Shown here one piece after another: positions 15,741 to 26,643 of a DNA stretch of 64,000 nt. The DNA is taken from assembly GCF_905220415.1 (NCBI RefSeq), contig NC_059537.1, forward strand, positions 13,239,593 through 13,303,592. The letters run 5' to 3'. This DNA is from Colias croceus. Its lineage: Eukaryota; Arthropoda; Insecta; Lepidoptera; Pieridae. The notes under the pieces were generated by a model. It did no database searches and was not told the origin of the DNA. It was given only the letters and a program-made list of their open reading frames with translations. Numbering within the stretch: position 1 is the first letter of the stretch; every line of letters starts with the position of its first letter. The position numbers and the translations under genes are program-made.

Positions 15741-16288
15741 TATATTTATTTTTTACACAATTTTAATTAACTTTGATTATTTCGAAAAAACTACAATGAA
15801 ACGAAAGCTTTAAATTTTTTTCCAACAATTAATAATTACTAACGATAAATCGATTGCACGCATCAATTCACGCGCTGCATTACTTTTGAGTGCTCGATTG
15901 TGCGAAGCGTTGCTGTCTCACAGGTTGCTGTAGTTGGAACATTAATGCGCTCTAGTCTGTGGCTCTAGTGCTGTAATTGGAAAATACCTAAGAGCAATAA
16001 ACCTATAGAGTACTTGTATCGAGCGTATACAATTTACATATATTTGTTTCTCTCTATCTAAAGAAAACGTCGTATGAAAGAATGAGACAGCTATAGACAA
16101 CAAGCTACGTTTCAACATAGTCATGGCACCATTTTTACTATAGGTACGTATTTAGATAGATAGAAGGTGATAGTGATGGGATGTGCTTCAATCGATAAAA
16201 TCGTGAATGTATTTTGCATTTACGGTTTCATGAAATAATAAATAATAAAAAAACAAAACTTATAATTAATTTCAGTTGAATACATTAT

Positions 16289-16485
16289 TTGTTTAATCCT
16301 ACGTATATAATAAATGCGAAATTATGTGAGAAGGGATGTTACTCTTTCACTGCGGAACCGATTACAATGAAATTTTGTACATACACACATAGGTTAGGTT
16401 TTATCCCGGAAATCCCACGTGAACGGGAACTGTGCAGGATTTTCTTTAAAAACGCGGGCGGAAAGTTAGTACATTATAAAAGAAA
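16289..16485 (-). repeat. Lepidopteran 'cgcccgcgttttc' class repeat, degenerate
   Basis: Carries in inverse orientation the motifs 'gttcccgttcacgtgggatt' and 'ccgcccgcgttttta' of this class. It has small indels compared with the copy at 30714-30940. Confidence 0.6.
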
Positions 16486-16624
16486 TTTTAAAACTTGAAA
16501 TGTAATTTAAAATAAAGAAGGAAATGATGATAAAGTTAAAGGAGTGAGGAGAAAGGCACAGTCAGCATGAAGGAATCATGCAGCATTTTAACAAGTTAAT
16601 AAAAGGACAGTCTTAGTGAAAACA

Positions 16625-16800
16625 TTTTCCTAACATCCTACTAATAAAGCGAAAGTTTGTGAGGATGAATGTTTGTTACTCTTTCACGCGAATACTACTA
16701 AACCGATTACAATGAAATTTGGAAAAATTACTTTTGATCCCGTAAATCCAACAGGAATGGGAACTATGCGGGTTTTTCTTTGAAAACGCATGTATATTAA
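16625..16800 (-). repeat. Lepidopteran class repeat, degenerate and truncated
   Basis: Starts 'cctactaataaagcgaaagt' and contains 'accgattacaatgaaattt', as at 16289-16485, then a cold version of the 'aacccgcatagttcccattc' block in inverse. Confidence 0.55.
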
Positions 16801-17572
16801 GTATGTATTTCAATAGTAGTTTCTCATCTATGAGAACTGTCATTTAATCAACCGTTTAATTTTCACATAGTTACACATTTAAAGTAACTTATGTGTAAAA
16901 AATGTCAAAATAAAAATTCACTCTCTTTAATCAAATGTATTTATTATCTAACTACAGGAACAAAAAAAACGTAAGCGTAAGATTGCACAATTCTTCTAGA
17001 GTATCCATCTTGATAACACGCAGGCTCGAAATGCAGTGAACACAATATAACAAATTGTGGCGGCGTCCAATCAACTCATGTCTCATGTTTTATACCCATT
17101 TTTTATTTAGCTCTGGAAATCTAAAACAAAATGAATTCATTAATAATCTGAAAGAGAAATTAATAAACAAAAAACGAAAACTAAAACACATAACGCAAAT
17201 AAAACAACCACGTGGCCGTTTTATTTTCCTGCGGTAAAAAATTTACATCTATTATTTGCAACAACAACTACATAATATAAATCTGATATAAGAAACAAAA
17301 TAAATAAATCAACGTTAATATGAAATAGATTTTTTGTCATAAATCGATAATATACGCTAGATGTGTTACAACACTACGGTGGTAAACAAAATGCCAAACG
17401 TGATATTATTGTGACATTTTTTAAAAATTATTTCATTATTCTATATAACACAACCCCATAAAGTGGGTAAATGTTACAGTTACAACATAAAATTACAAAA
17501 AAGCGCTTGATAAAACCTTCAAATAGGTTTAAAACATAAATATTTATCAATTTGCTGAAAATCACTTACCGA

Positions 17573-17640
17573 TGGAAAGATATTTGCACATTGTTTTTAT
17601 CCAAAACTCCCATTCGACTAGTGATAGCCGGTTGATAAAC
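17573..17640 (-). other. Candidate upstream 5' exon of the alpha-arrestin gene
   Basis: On the minus strand a short stretch ends at a good splice donor (CG|GTAAGTGA; plus 17565-17573). It contains an ATG with 14 codons, but its phase does not fit the second coding exon of the alpha-arrestin, so if real it is more likely a 5' UTR exon. That would put the arrestin promoter near 17.7 kb, head-to-head with gamma-tubulin. Based on the donor only. Confidence 0.25.
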
Positions 17641-18124
17641 ATACAATAGTTATTTTAGCACACTGACAAATAAAAAGAAGCACTGTACACTTTATATTTT
17701 CTAAATATTTCGTTAAAAACACTTGACACACTGAGCCCACCAGCTGGTTGGAAAACAAACTGACTGCCGGCGCGCTACGTTTGAAGACAGTGCAGATACT
17801 CTATCGCTATCTCAATCTGGCTTATGCTGTTATTGACTAAGAGTAAGTAGATTAGAAAATATGTATTTTGTTCTGTCTCAATATAAGAACTCTATAGGTT
17901 TATTGCTCTTAGGAAAATACGGTAAGTCTGTGCCTGTGCTCTGTGCGCAGTAGTTATGATGTCAAAGCGACATTGACACACGAACTTATGTTTTGAATTT
18001 TGACGGCACTTCATGACATATATTGGAATTAATCTGGAATTAATGTTTGACGGTTAATTTGTTTACTTGTGTTTTTCGTTTTGTCGTTAAAAATTCTGCG
18101 ATACAAATATTATATACCATCACA

Positions 18125-21100
18125 ATGCCGAGTGAAATGATAACGCTTCAGCTTGGCCAATGCGGCAATCAAAGTAATATTATATTTTTATTTGCGAATG
18201 TTCGTTTCGCTCCAATGTGTTCAAATTTGAAATTTTATTTGCAGTCGGTTTCGAGTTTTGGAAGCAACTATGTATAGAACACGGTATATCCCCGGAAGGC
18301 ATATTGGAAGAGTTTGCTTCGGCTGGTTCTGATCGTAAAGATGTATTCTTCTACCAAGCTGACGACGACCACTACATACCCAGAGCAGTACTTTTGGATC
18401 TGGAACCTCGTGTTATCCATACTATTATGAATTCACCGTATGCTAAGGTATGCTATCAATTAAACTAATACTGCATCACTGCCATGCAAATCTTTGATAT
18501 AAAATTGACGAGGATCTGATTGATCAACACTTTATGTTTGTGTCGAGTTCTTTATTTAACTTTATATAAAACTGATTGGTGATACAATAAAAAGACTTAT
18601 TTTCAAGACAGAAGAAACAGAATCCTGTACAAAATCAAATCACTGAATTTTATTAATAATTCTGATTCTGATGTATAGATATTATACACATTTATTTCAG
18701 TTATACAATCCAGAAAATGTATACCTATCAAAGCATGGTGGTGGAGCTGGTAACAACTGGGCATCTGGATATGCTCAAGGAGAGAAGCTGAATGAAGAAG
18801 TGTTTGATATTATCAATAGAGAGGCAGATGGCAGTGATAATTTAGAGGTATAATGACTAAAGCAAATATCTGAGTATAATTTAAAAAACCAACAATTTTT
18901 AAATATATGTATAAAAATACATGACATGGACATAATACCAAACAAATCACAAGCTCTGCAAAAATATTAACTCTTCCCGCAATTTATAAACTTAACATAC
19001 AATCTTGCACGCCAGTTTCATTATGATAGATTAACTTAAAACATAAAATTACATAAAAATAAAAATACATTAAATTTTAGATGGTTTTCCTGCCTGCAAA
19101 ATGTCTCATATAGAAATGTCTTCTTCAACAGGGCTTTGTATTATGTCACTCAATAGCTGGTGGCACAGGGTCTGGAATGGGATCAAATATATTGGAGCAT
19201 CTCTCAGACAGATTTCCCAAGAAACTAGTCCAAACATACAGTGTCTTCCCAAATTTGGATGAAATAAGGTATAATAAATTGCATTCAATTAAATATTGTA
19301 GCTAGTTTAAAGTTGATAAATTTACCAAAATAACAATTTTTCCACTATTTATTAAAACTATTTTCTAAATATAAAAAAATGTGTATGTGTACTAGTGTAC
19401 ACACGTAAGAAGTGAAACTTCTTTATGACCTTATTTTTCAAAATATAATTTACTATATGCAACTTTACAGAAATATGTCGAATCACGCGTGGTAGGGATA
19501 AGAAAAAGATGGCGCATAAAGGAAAAATGTCATGCGTAACGAAAAAATTTTACACTAAATTTTTTTCCAACCCCGATAAAGAAGTTTCACTTCAAATATT
19601 GTAGAGATTTAATATTACAATGTATATACCTTGACTGAAAATGATATTTTTTCATGATATCATGTGAACTATAAAAAAATATTGTCTATAAAATTTAAAA
19701 AAAAATTATTCCAGTGATGTAGTAGTACAGCCATACAACTCACTCCTCACGCTCAAGAGGCTAACAGAGAGCGCAGATTGTGTGATGGTACTGGACAACA
19801 CTGCGCTCAATCGTATCGCTAGTGACCGATTGCATATACAGAACCCGTCTTTTGCACAAATAAACACTCTTGTATCTACGATTATGAGCGCCAGCACAGC
19901 TACGTTGAGGTATGTTGTAATAGCATTTTATATTTAAGGCTTAGACTTAGTCTTTATTTGGCACCTAAAAATAGATATAGTAAAAAAGCATTGTAACATG
20001 ATATGCTGTACAACATTTTTATTTTTTTTCTAAAAAGGTTAAATTTAAAAGTTCTTATCTTTGTGTTTAAAAAAAAATGTAAATCTATCTGTATACAACT
20101 TCTCAACATTGTCCGTCAATGCTTTACGAAAACCATATTTATTATTATAAGAAGAACACCTCTCCACATATATTAAAAAATTACCAATTCAAATTTCATT
20201 GTTTTTTTCAGGTATCCATCATACATGAACAATGATCTGATCAGTCTAGTCGCGCCTCTGATTCCGACACCGAGACTGCACTTCTTAATGACTGGCTACA
20301 CTCCACTGTCTGCAGACCATGAACTGAACACTGTAAGTTGATATCAAAAACATGTGTTTTTTTTTCTATTTGAAAAAATAGTAATTAAAATGTCGATATA
20401 GTCTTTTATAATAAGAGTTCAAGTTAAAGTTCTACTGTTCTTTGTATTAGTAAGAAGTAAAAAAAAATTAGAAGTACATTTAAATGTCCCCAAGAGCAAC
20501 TAAAAAACTATCAAATATATATTTAAGGTACTTAATTAAACAGAAAAATAATTTTATTTCTCTCATTAGGCGCCGAAAATCCGCAAAACCACAGTCCTAG
20601 ATGTGATGCAGCGCCTCCTCCAGCCCAAGAACATGATGGTGTCCCTCAGTCCTGACCGCGCTAATCAACACTGCTATATCTCTATTTTAAACATCATTCA
20701 GGTATTATTTGCAAATTACCTATGTCTTTTTTTTTAATCGGATCTTTCTTTGGATAAAAAATAACTTGCGAAACTGACTTTTAATCTTAAACAGTTATAT
20801 CCACAGTATTACAATATTATTTCCTACAGTAAGGAAACGCCTTTGATGTCGCGCGATGCCGCCGCCAGCGTAGGTACTTACGCTGCCACACGAAAATACG
20901 CTAGGGTTGCAACAAATGGGAAATAAAAAAATTGTGATTATTAATATTATGATGAAATCATTTATTCATATGTACATTCAAAATAATTGCGATTATTAAA
21001 TCTGATGTAATTATTTGTTCATAAATATATAATTACAGATATTGCACTGCTAAATATTATTTACGTGGACACTTTATTTTTGGATGTTCTTAATTGTACA

Positions 21101-23226
21101 TTATACCATTTAACTAAGTATTGCATGCGCATTGGGATGTACAATACAATCTGATTAAAAAATAATGAGGACAACATATACATAGCTTTGATTTTAATTC
21201 AACAGATACAATTAATACAATCTTTCTGAAATATTGTTTCCTTCTGGAATTTCAATGTAGATTTACATCCGAAAACGGAACAGTTTTTGCGCGCCATAAT
21301 AGAATATGTTAGTACCTATGTATAATAAAATTATTACACATAAAATACGACTGCGTCGTCCTTTCGCGATAGTTAATGCAAACTCAGCGTGATTGCATTA
21401 AGCGGCCCGCGTCGCCCGACCCCCCGCCATTTCCCCTCCGTTTCTCTGCACAAGTACATTCGTCGCCATACTGTAGAAAATATGGTAATACTGTGGTTAT
21501 ATCACTTATACTTAACATCTAGGTCTAATGTGTCAATATGGTTTTAAAACTTCAAAACTTTAAAACTTTAAAACTTCTAGGTCTAATTGGCCAAAATCGC
21601 TTATGGGTCTCATTTAGTTGTTGGTTTTAAGGTAAACTAGTCATAATCACTTAAAAAAACTCTTAGGACAATTTTTCCAATATCATTTAAAATAGGTTGA
21701 AGCTGACTGAGGGGGGCCTTTGCCCAGTAGTGGGATAGTTATGGCTGATAATAATAACTATTTAAAATATCGCAGGGTGAAGTGGACCCGTCGCAAGTGC
21801 ACAAGTCCCTTCAACGGATCCGTGAACGCAAGCTAGCGTCGTTCATCCCGTGGGGCCCCGCATCCATACAAGTGGCACTGTCTCGCCGCTCGCCCTACGT
21901 CACCTCCTCGCACAAGGTCTCCGGCCTGCTGCTAGCCAACCACACTAATATATCTTCCGTGAGTTACTTGTTTAGTAGTTTAAACCCATTGAGCCCCGAG
22001 CAGCCTGATCGGGCCACGACACAATAGATTTTCTATTGTGTCTGTGATTCCGGGGGCTAAGTTATTACACTATTTTTAATTTATTAGTTTGTTCAACTAA
22101 GAATAGGTCGGTTATGTGTGAAATGTAATTTTTTCAATTTTATTTTGAAATCCTTTTTGCATTTGAATAATGGTTTATTTTCCTGACTCGGTCGTATGAT
22201 TTATAAATTAATTTTAATATAATTTCGGAAACTGTTGTAAATATAAATTGCTGTACCGCTTTTATTTACAAATTCATACTATTTATTAATTTATAATGTT
22301 AATTTTATGAATTTCACATATATTTATTCTGTATGTGCCAAGAAAAAAACAAATGATGTCTTAATATGGCGCAAATTCGATCCTATTCTTAGTTGTATCG
22401 GATAATAATTTTAATACTTTTTTTAAGTATCTCATAATAATACAACTGTTATATCCCGCAGCTGTTCGACCGGTGCCTGCAGCAGTTCGACAAGCTGCGC
22501 AAGCGCGAGGCGTTCATCGACGTGTTCCGCAAGGAGCCGATGTTCAAGGATTCGCTGGAGGAGTTCGACGAGTCGCGCGCGGTGGTGGACGAGCTCGTGC
22601 GCGAGTACCAGGCGGCCGCCACGCCGGACTACGTGCACTGGAACCCGGGTGAGTGCACGTAGTGTGTGTTGCACGTACAGCCCATGTTCGAGCACTCGCT
22701 GGAGGAGTTCGACGAGTCGCGCGCGGTGGTGGACGAGCTCGTGCGCGAGTACCAGGCGGCCGCCACGCCGGACTACGTGCACTGGAACCCGGGTGAGTGC
22801 ACGTAGTGTGTGTTGCACGTACAGCCCATGTTCGAGCACTCGCTGGAGGAGTTCGACGAGTCGCGCGCGGTGGTGGACGAGCTCGTGCGCGAGTACCAGG
22901 CGGCCGCCACGCCGGACTACGTGCACTGGAACCCGGGTGAGTGCACGTAGTGTGTGTTGCACGTACAGCCCATGTTCGAGGCCTGTGAAGGCTCGAACAT
23001 GGGCTAGTGTGTGTTCATAGACAAAGACCGAGTTGGCTGGCTACAGTAGTATGATGAGTAGATAAAATGTAAATGAGTAGAAACAAAGCTTCTTAAGAAT
23101 GAGCAAAATTCTTACCTATTTCGACAGGGTTGTTCGTTATTTCCTTGTCATATTATGGTAAATAAGCATTTCATAGTGAAAATATTTGAAATATGTATTT
23201 TCTTTACAGAGAGCAGTCAGATATAA
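18125..23226 (+). CDS. gammaTub23C: Gamma-tubulin
   Basis: GTP-binding tubulin of the gamma-tubulin complex that nucleates microtubules at centrosomes. Ten exons: 18125-18173, 18245-18447, 18701-18847, 19132-19268, 19715-19909, 20212-20332, 20570-20701, 21776-21958, 22462-22648, 23210-23226; phases close to 456 aa (family about 450-475). Key features: MPSEMITLQLGQCGNQ at the N terminus, the nucleotide-binding loop GGTGSG at residues 143-148, and gamma-type sequence such as NNWASGYAQGEKLNEEVFDI and RKREAFIDVFRKEP. The last exon adds only ESSQI and stop. The end of exon 9 with its donor is tandemly repeated (22539-22982). AATAAA at 23583-23588 is the likely poly(A) signal. The symbol names the Drosophila orthologue of the somatic type; assignment between fly paralogues is not tested. 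Confidence 0.96.
19375..19595 (+). mobile_element. Miniature element, family B (copy 2), in gamma-tubulin intron
   Basis: Same structure as 8008-8233: hairpin 'gtgtactagtgtacac', 'agaagtgaaacttctttat', middle with 'aatcacgcgtggtagggat', and end 'aaagaagtttcacttcaa'. Lies between gamma-tubulin exons 4 and 5. Confidence 0.85.
20702..21775. other. Gamma-tubulin intron 7, unassigned insert-like sequence
   Basis: About 1.07 kb. GC-richer patches at about 20825-20905 and 21345-21470 contrast with the AT-rich remainder, suggesting inserted DNA, but no inverted ends or ORFs are clear. A non-LTR tail lies at the right end. Confidence 0.4.
21700..21768 (+). mobile_element. 3' tail of a lepidopteran non-LTR retrotransposon
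   Basis: Contains 'gcctttgcccagtagtggga' followed by 'ggctgataataataa', the common 3' end of lepidopteran RTE-like LINEs. Heavily 5'-truncated, no coding sequence. Second copy at 37898-37985. Confidence 0.7.
21986..22068 (+). repeat. Short hairpin repeat, copy 2
   Basis: Matches 3323-3410: 'attgagccccgagcagcc', the palindrome 'cacaatagattttctattgtg', and 'gggggctaagttattacac'. Begins 27 bases after the gamma-tubulin exon 8 donor. Confidence 0.7.
22539..22982 (+). repeat. gammaTub23C: 144-bp tandem duplication of the gamma-tubulin exon 9 end and donor
   Basis: Three full units of 144 bp (22539-22682, 22683-22826, 22827-22970) plus 12 bases. Each has about 110 bp of coding sequence ending CCG|G, the GTGAGT donor (22649, 22793, 22937) and 32 bp of intron. 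Units 2 and 3 look identical; unit 1 differs only at its start. Each copy after the first is preceded by 'gcacgtacag', a possible acceptor. Reading through the first donor meets a TAG at once, so the first donor must be used for a normal protein. Confidence 0.9.
22967..23008. repeat. 15-bp hairpin closing the tandem array
   Basis: 'agcccatgttcgag' is followed after about 10 bases by its inverse 'ctcgaacatgggct'. The array thus ends in a small inverted duplication of its own unit start. Confidence 0.8.
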
Positions 23227-23582
23227 TATTGACTTCTGAAGCCAAGGACACAAAGCTTCCATGAAGGCATTCCAAAGGAGACTGATGCCGAAGTATTCTC
23301 AGTTGTGAAGAAGTGCCATTGTGTTGTTTATTATTCTCGAATTTGTTAACCCCGCTCTCGCCTGTAGTTGTAAAAAATAAGTATTTTATTGCCATTAGTT
23401 GTGTTATTCACTAACATGACACTAGTTTTTAATTAAAGCATATCAATTTATTAAGGCTTAGGTTTAGGACAACCTTAAAAACAAGTAATGGATCCCTAAA
23501 AAATAAGTATTAAAGATCTGGACATTTTAAATGTACATAACTTCATGTGAATATTTATGTTATGTTATGATTTGGATCACAA

Positions 23583-23616
23583 AATAAAAGCCATAAATTT
23601 TTACCAAGTATTTATT
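23583..23616. promoter_or_regulatory. Overlapping convergent poly(A) signals
   Basis: Plus-strand AATAAA (23583-23588) serves gamma-tubulin; minus-strand AATAAA (complement at 23611-23616) is a plausible signal for endosulfine, whose 3' UTR would then be about 1.37 kb. Cleavage 10-30 bases past each signal would make the two mRNAs overlap slightly. Confidence 0.5.
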
Positions 23617-24980
23617 TTTTAAGTCTTCATAAGTCTAAATCTCAACATTCCTTTCATCTCCTGTGCCAAGTGATAGCATCCAATCCTGATACATAACACA
23701 CTAGTGATGCACTTTGTTTCAAAATTCTACCGCTGTGATATTGTCATTTTCGAAACAAATAGCTAGGTGCGAAACATTAGCTAACTGAATTTATCAAAAA
23801 CTTAACTTGGTACAATTAATTAGAAGTAAAAATTACAATTCTTTAGGCTTAGTACCTCATTTCACAGCATTTGTGTTCAACAACTGTATCAAAACATATA
23901 ACAATTTTTTTCACAGCAGACCTTAAATCCAATTCTTGTCAATATCACTACATTTCTCACTATTGTTACACTAAACATTTGAAGCATTCTGTAAAACATG
24001 ATGATACATGATACGTCTAAGAGCTAGCGCGCAAGAGCAACTATTGTCTCTGCAACTATTTAGTCTCTCCCATCAACTCTATGGGAGTTGCGTCGCTACG
24101 TGCGCGCACTTTCTTACTAGCCCATAGAGTTGATGGGAGAGACAAAATAGTTGCGGAGACAAAAGTTGCTCTTGCGCGCTAGCTCTAAGCTTACAAGTTC
24201 ACAATCCATATTTTCTAGTCTACAATATTTTTCCCATTATACATGTTGATATATTAATATATACTATTAACTACAAAAACTGTTAATGGTAAAAATAATA
24301 TAGTGATGTTTAAGAACCTATAGGATATGACATGGTATCAGTAGCATTAAAAATTAGAGCAATATTGTAACATGAAACTTTAGATATAAAACCATGGTTA
24401 TTTCTAAACATTTGTTATAGGGCATAAAATATACTAACACTAGTTGATATAATATGCAGGAGGAACAAAATATTTGCAGCACAATAATCACTCATTCACT
24501 CATGCAATGTTTTAACCTAATTTTTATACATAAATATAACAGTTGTTCTTATAAAAATTTGTTTTATTACCAACATCACAATATATAAGAACCCAAAAAT
24601 ACAATTAGTGCAATGTGTTTGGCAACTAATGTTGGAAAAAATGTGCCAACATCCAAAGCGTAAGGTAAGAAATTATGGTCTTCAATGTAAACCAATAAAT
24701 GTAAGTTGGCCCTAAGAAACTATTCATCAAAATATGAGATTTTTGAAAATTTATTAAAATCATTGAGTTCCAAAAAATTTAAAAAATTATTAAATTGAAA
24801 ATACAATTAAGTGTAAGGATATTAAAATGTAGTATGATACATTGCATTAACAAAATTTCAGATAATAATTCTAGTAATAAAAATTATAATAATGAAAAAA
24901 CAGTGCGACCGACCACAACATAGTTACAATGCAAGTTACACATTATCTATGAGGCCACGGTTTTTAGTCTGCTGGCAAGG
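23617..24980 (-). other. Probable endosulfine 3' UTR region
   Basis: AT-rich, no ORF of note, between the endosulfine stop and the next downstream poly(A) signal on its strand. It contains the inverted-repeat element at 24018-24190. Confidence 0.45.
24018..24190. mobile_element. MITE with ~70-bp TIRs, likely inside endosulfine 3' UTR
   Basis: 'gagctagcgcgcaagagcaa' and 'agtctctcccatcaactcta' on the left are inverted on the right as 'tagagttgatgggagagac' and 'ttgctcttgcgcgctagctc'. The spacer is about 27 bp. Transcribed, it would fold into a long hairpin. Confidence 0.85.
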
Positions 24981-26643
24981 CTAGGAGGTCTGGCTAGATT
25001 GCTGGAATTTTGGCTGGATGATGGACGTCTTCCGCAGCGGCACAGTGTCTGGGGTTGGAATGGCGTCCCCAGTGGGCAATTTGGCCGGAGCTGCAGGAGC
25101 TTTGAAAGGCGCCGCTAAGTTCGCAGGCCTTTGTTTCGCCATTTGATAGTCACCGGAGTCAAAAAACTTTTGCTGAAATAAAATATTTGCAGGTATTAAA
25201 ATGGGCCACTCAATATAGGCTATATGTTAGATTAAATCAGCTAATTGTATCCATTTGAATGTAGATTTATTAACTAGTTAAGAAATTAAATTATATGCAC
25301 ATTAATTATAATTATATTATAAAATATGAATATGATAAGATAACAAATTAAAATGTATATTACTTACTCCTTTAGCAAGTCTCTTCTGAAGGAAAGCTGA
25401 ATGCCCTCCAGGCCCCCTTCCTAGCATGGCATTGGGAAACTTAGCTTTAAGTTTTGCTTCTTCCAATTTTTCCAATTCTTTCGGCTAATAACAAAAAAAA
25501 ATAAGTATGAGAATAGAAGATCAATGATCATAGAAGGGTTTAATCTGTTTCACAAAAATTTTCCATCTTCCACTCCTTTAATAAAAGAAAATAGTTTGGA
25601 AAATCCAAAAGTGCACGCCTCATAATCTCATCCTTTACAATAAAATTGATTATTTATAAAGAGTACACTATAAATATAAAAAAGAAATAAAATAAAACAG
25701 TTGGAAAAGTAAAGAAAGCGGTACCGTAACAATTGAGATATTTTTCTTGTGGCCCCACCTAGATGTGAAACTGCGCAGGTTTATGGGACTGACTACCAAC
25801 TTATTTTTTTAAACCTTGGCTTATAGTATAAACTATAAAGAATCGAATTTATAATGGTGAATTTTGAGTACACTATAAATATAAAAAAAAATAAATAAAA
25901 TAAAGAATATATATAGATAAATACTAAAATTATGGAGAACAGTCGATATTTTTTTTTTTGTTTATTTAATAATAATTAAACCACATCGAATCAGACCCTG
26001 AAAAATGAAAGGGTTCTATTCCTGAGCATACTCAAGCGTAAGAGAAAAAAAAGACTCGATTAGTAAAGTATTTCGGTCGCTATCGTGTTAACAAGAAAAT
26101 CCTCCGCACATACAGACACACGGACGTCCAAGACAGAACTTTTTTAAACTGTTTTTTAACTAGTTTAAATAACAAAAATGACATCAAAAATATCATGAAT
26201 GTTAAAAATAGTGTTTTTTTCTTAATATGTGTGTGTATGTATTATCTTACAAGTGCAATGTATGATACATAAAGACATTTTAAGTTTGAAAAATCAGATG
26301 TTTTGCGCGAAGTGACAGTAGTACTCACCTCAACGCTTCGCTTATGAGGCGTGCAATAACTACTGTACTTACTATAAATTTAGTGAATAGTTTTATAAGC
26401 TACTAGCTGCTCCGCGCGGTTTCACCCCCGTGGCTCCACTTCTGTTACCCGTAGCGTGAGGAAATATAGCCTATAACCTTCCTCAATAAATGGGCTATCT
26501 AACACCGAAAGAATTTTTCAAATCGGACCAGTAGTTCTCGAGATTAGTGCGTTCAAACAAACAAACAAACTCTTCAGCTTTATAATATTAGTATAGATAC
26601 TCACATCCTTTGGTGGATCGTTCTGGTCTGGAGAATCACTCAT
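24981..26643 (-). CDS. endos: Alpha-endosulfine / ARPP19 homologue
   Basis: Small phosphoprotein that, once phosphorylated by Greatwall kinase, inhibits PP2A-B55 and so permits mitotic entry; in flies also needed for oocyte maturation. Exons: 26605-26643 (MSDSPDQNDPPKD), 25368-25484, 24981-25172 (stop 24981-24983); phase 0 at both introns; 115 aa, normal for the family. The invariant FDSGDY motif is at residues 56-61, the Greatwall target Ser being 58. RKTS near residue 102 matches the conserved PKA site of the family. Upstream, a donor-like CTGTAAGTAC on the minus strand (plus 27421-27430) may end a non-coding first exon. Confidence 0.96.
26401..26598 (+). repeat. Lepidopteran 'ctccgcgcggtttcacccgcgtgg' class repeat in endosulfine intron 1
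   Basis: Starts 'actagctgctccgcgcggtt', contains 'aaatcggaccagtagttctc' and ends 'ataatattagtatagat'. The end directly abuts the donor of endosulfine exon 1 (donor at 26599-26604 on the plus map), so the repeat lies at the very start of the intron as transcribed. Confidence 0.8.

Larger units (their letters stand above)
14337..15998. mobile_element. Possible outer element with imperfect inverted ends
   Basis: Sequence around 14337-14372 ('ttttccaattacagagc') is repeated in inverse at 15964-15998 ('ctgtaattggaaaatacc', 'aagagcaat'). The TA-flanked transposon at 14568-15740 lies inside, so this would be an older element hit by a younger one. Ends are imperfect, so confidence is low. Confidence 0.4.

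Noticed and set aside
17573..17640. Short peptide MGVLDKNNVQISFHR as an alternative arrestin N terminus
   Set aside because: Its phase at the donor does not match the second arrestin exon; listed only as a possible 5' UTR exon.
22432..23020. Long ORFs of 123-176 codons on both strands over the gamma-tubulin array
   Set aside because: They arise because the 144-bp unit is GC-rich and a multiple of three. The real frame is gamma-tubulin exon 9.
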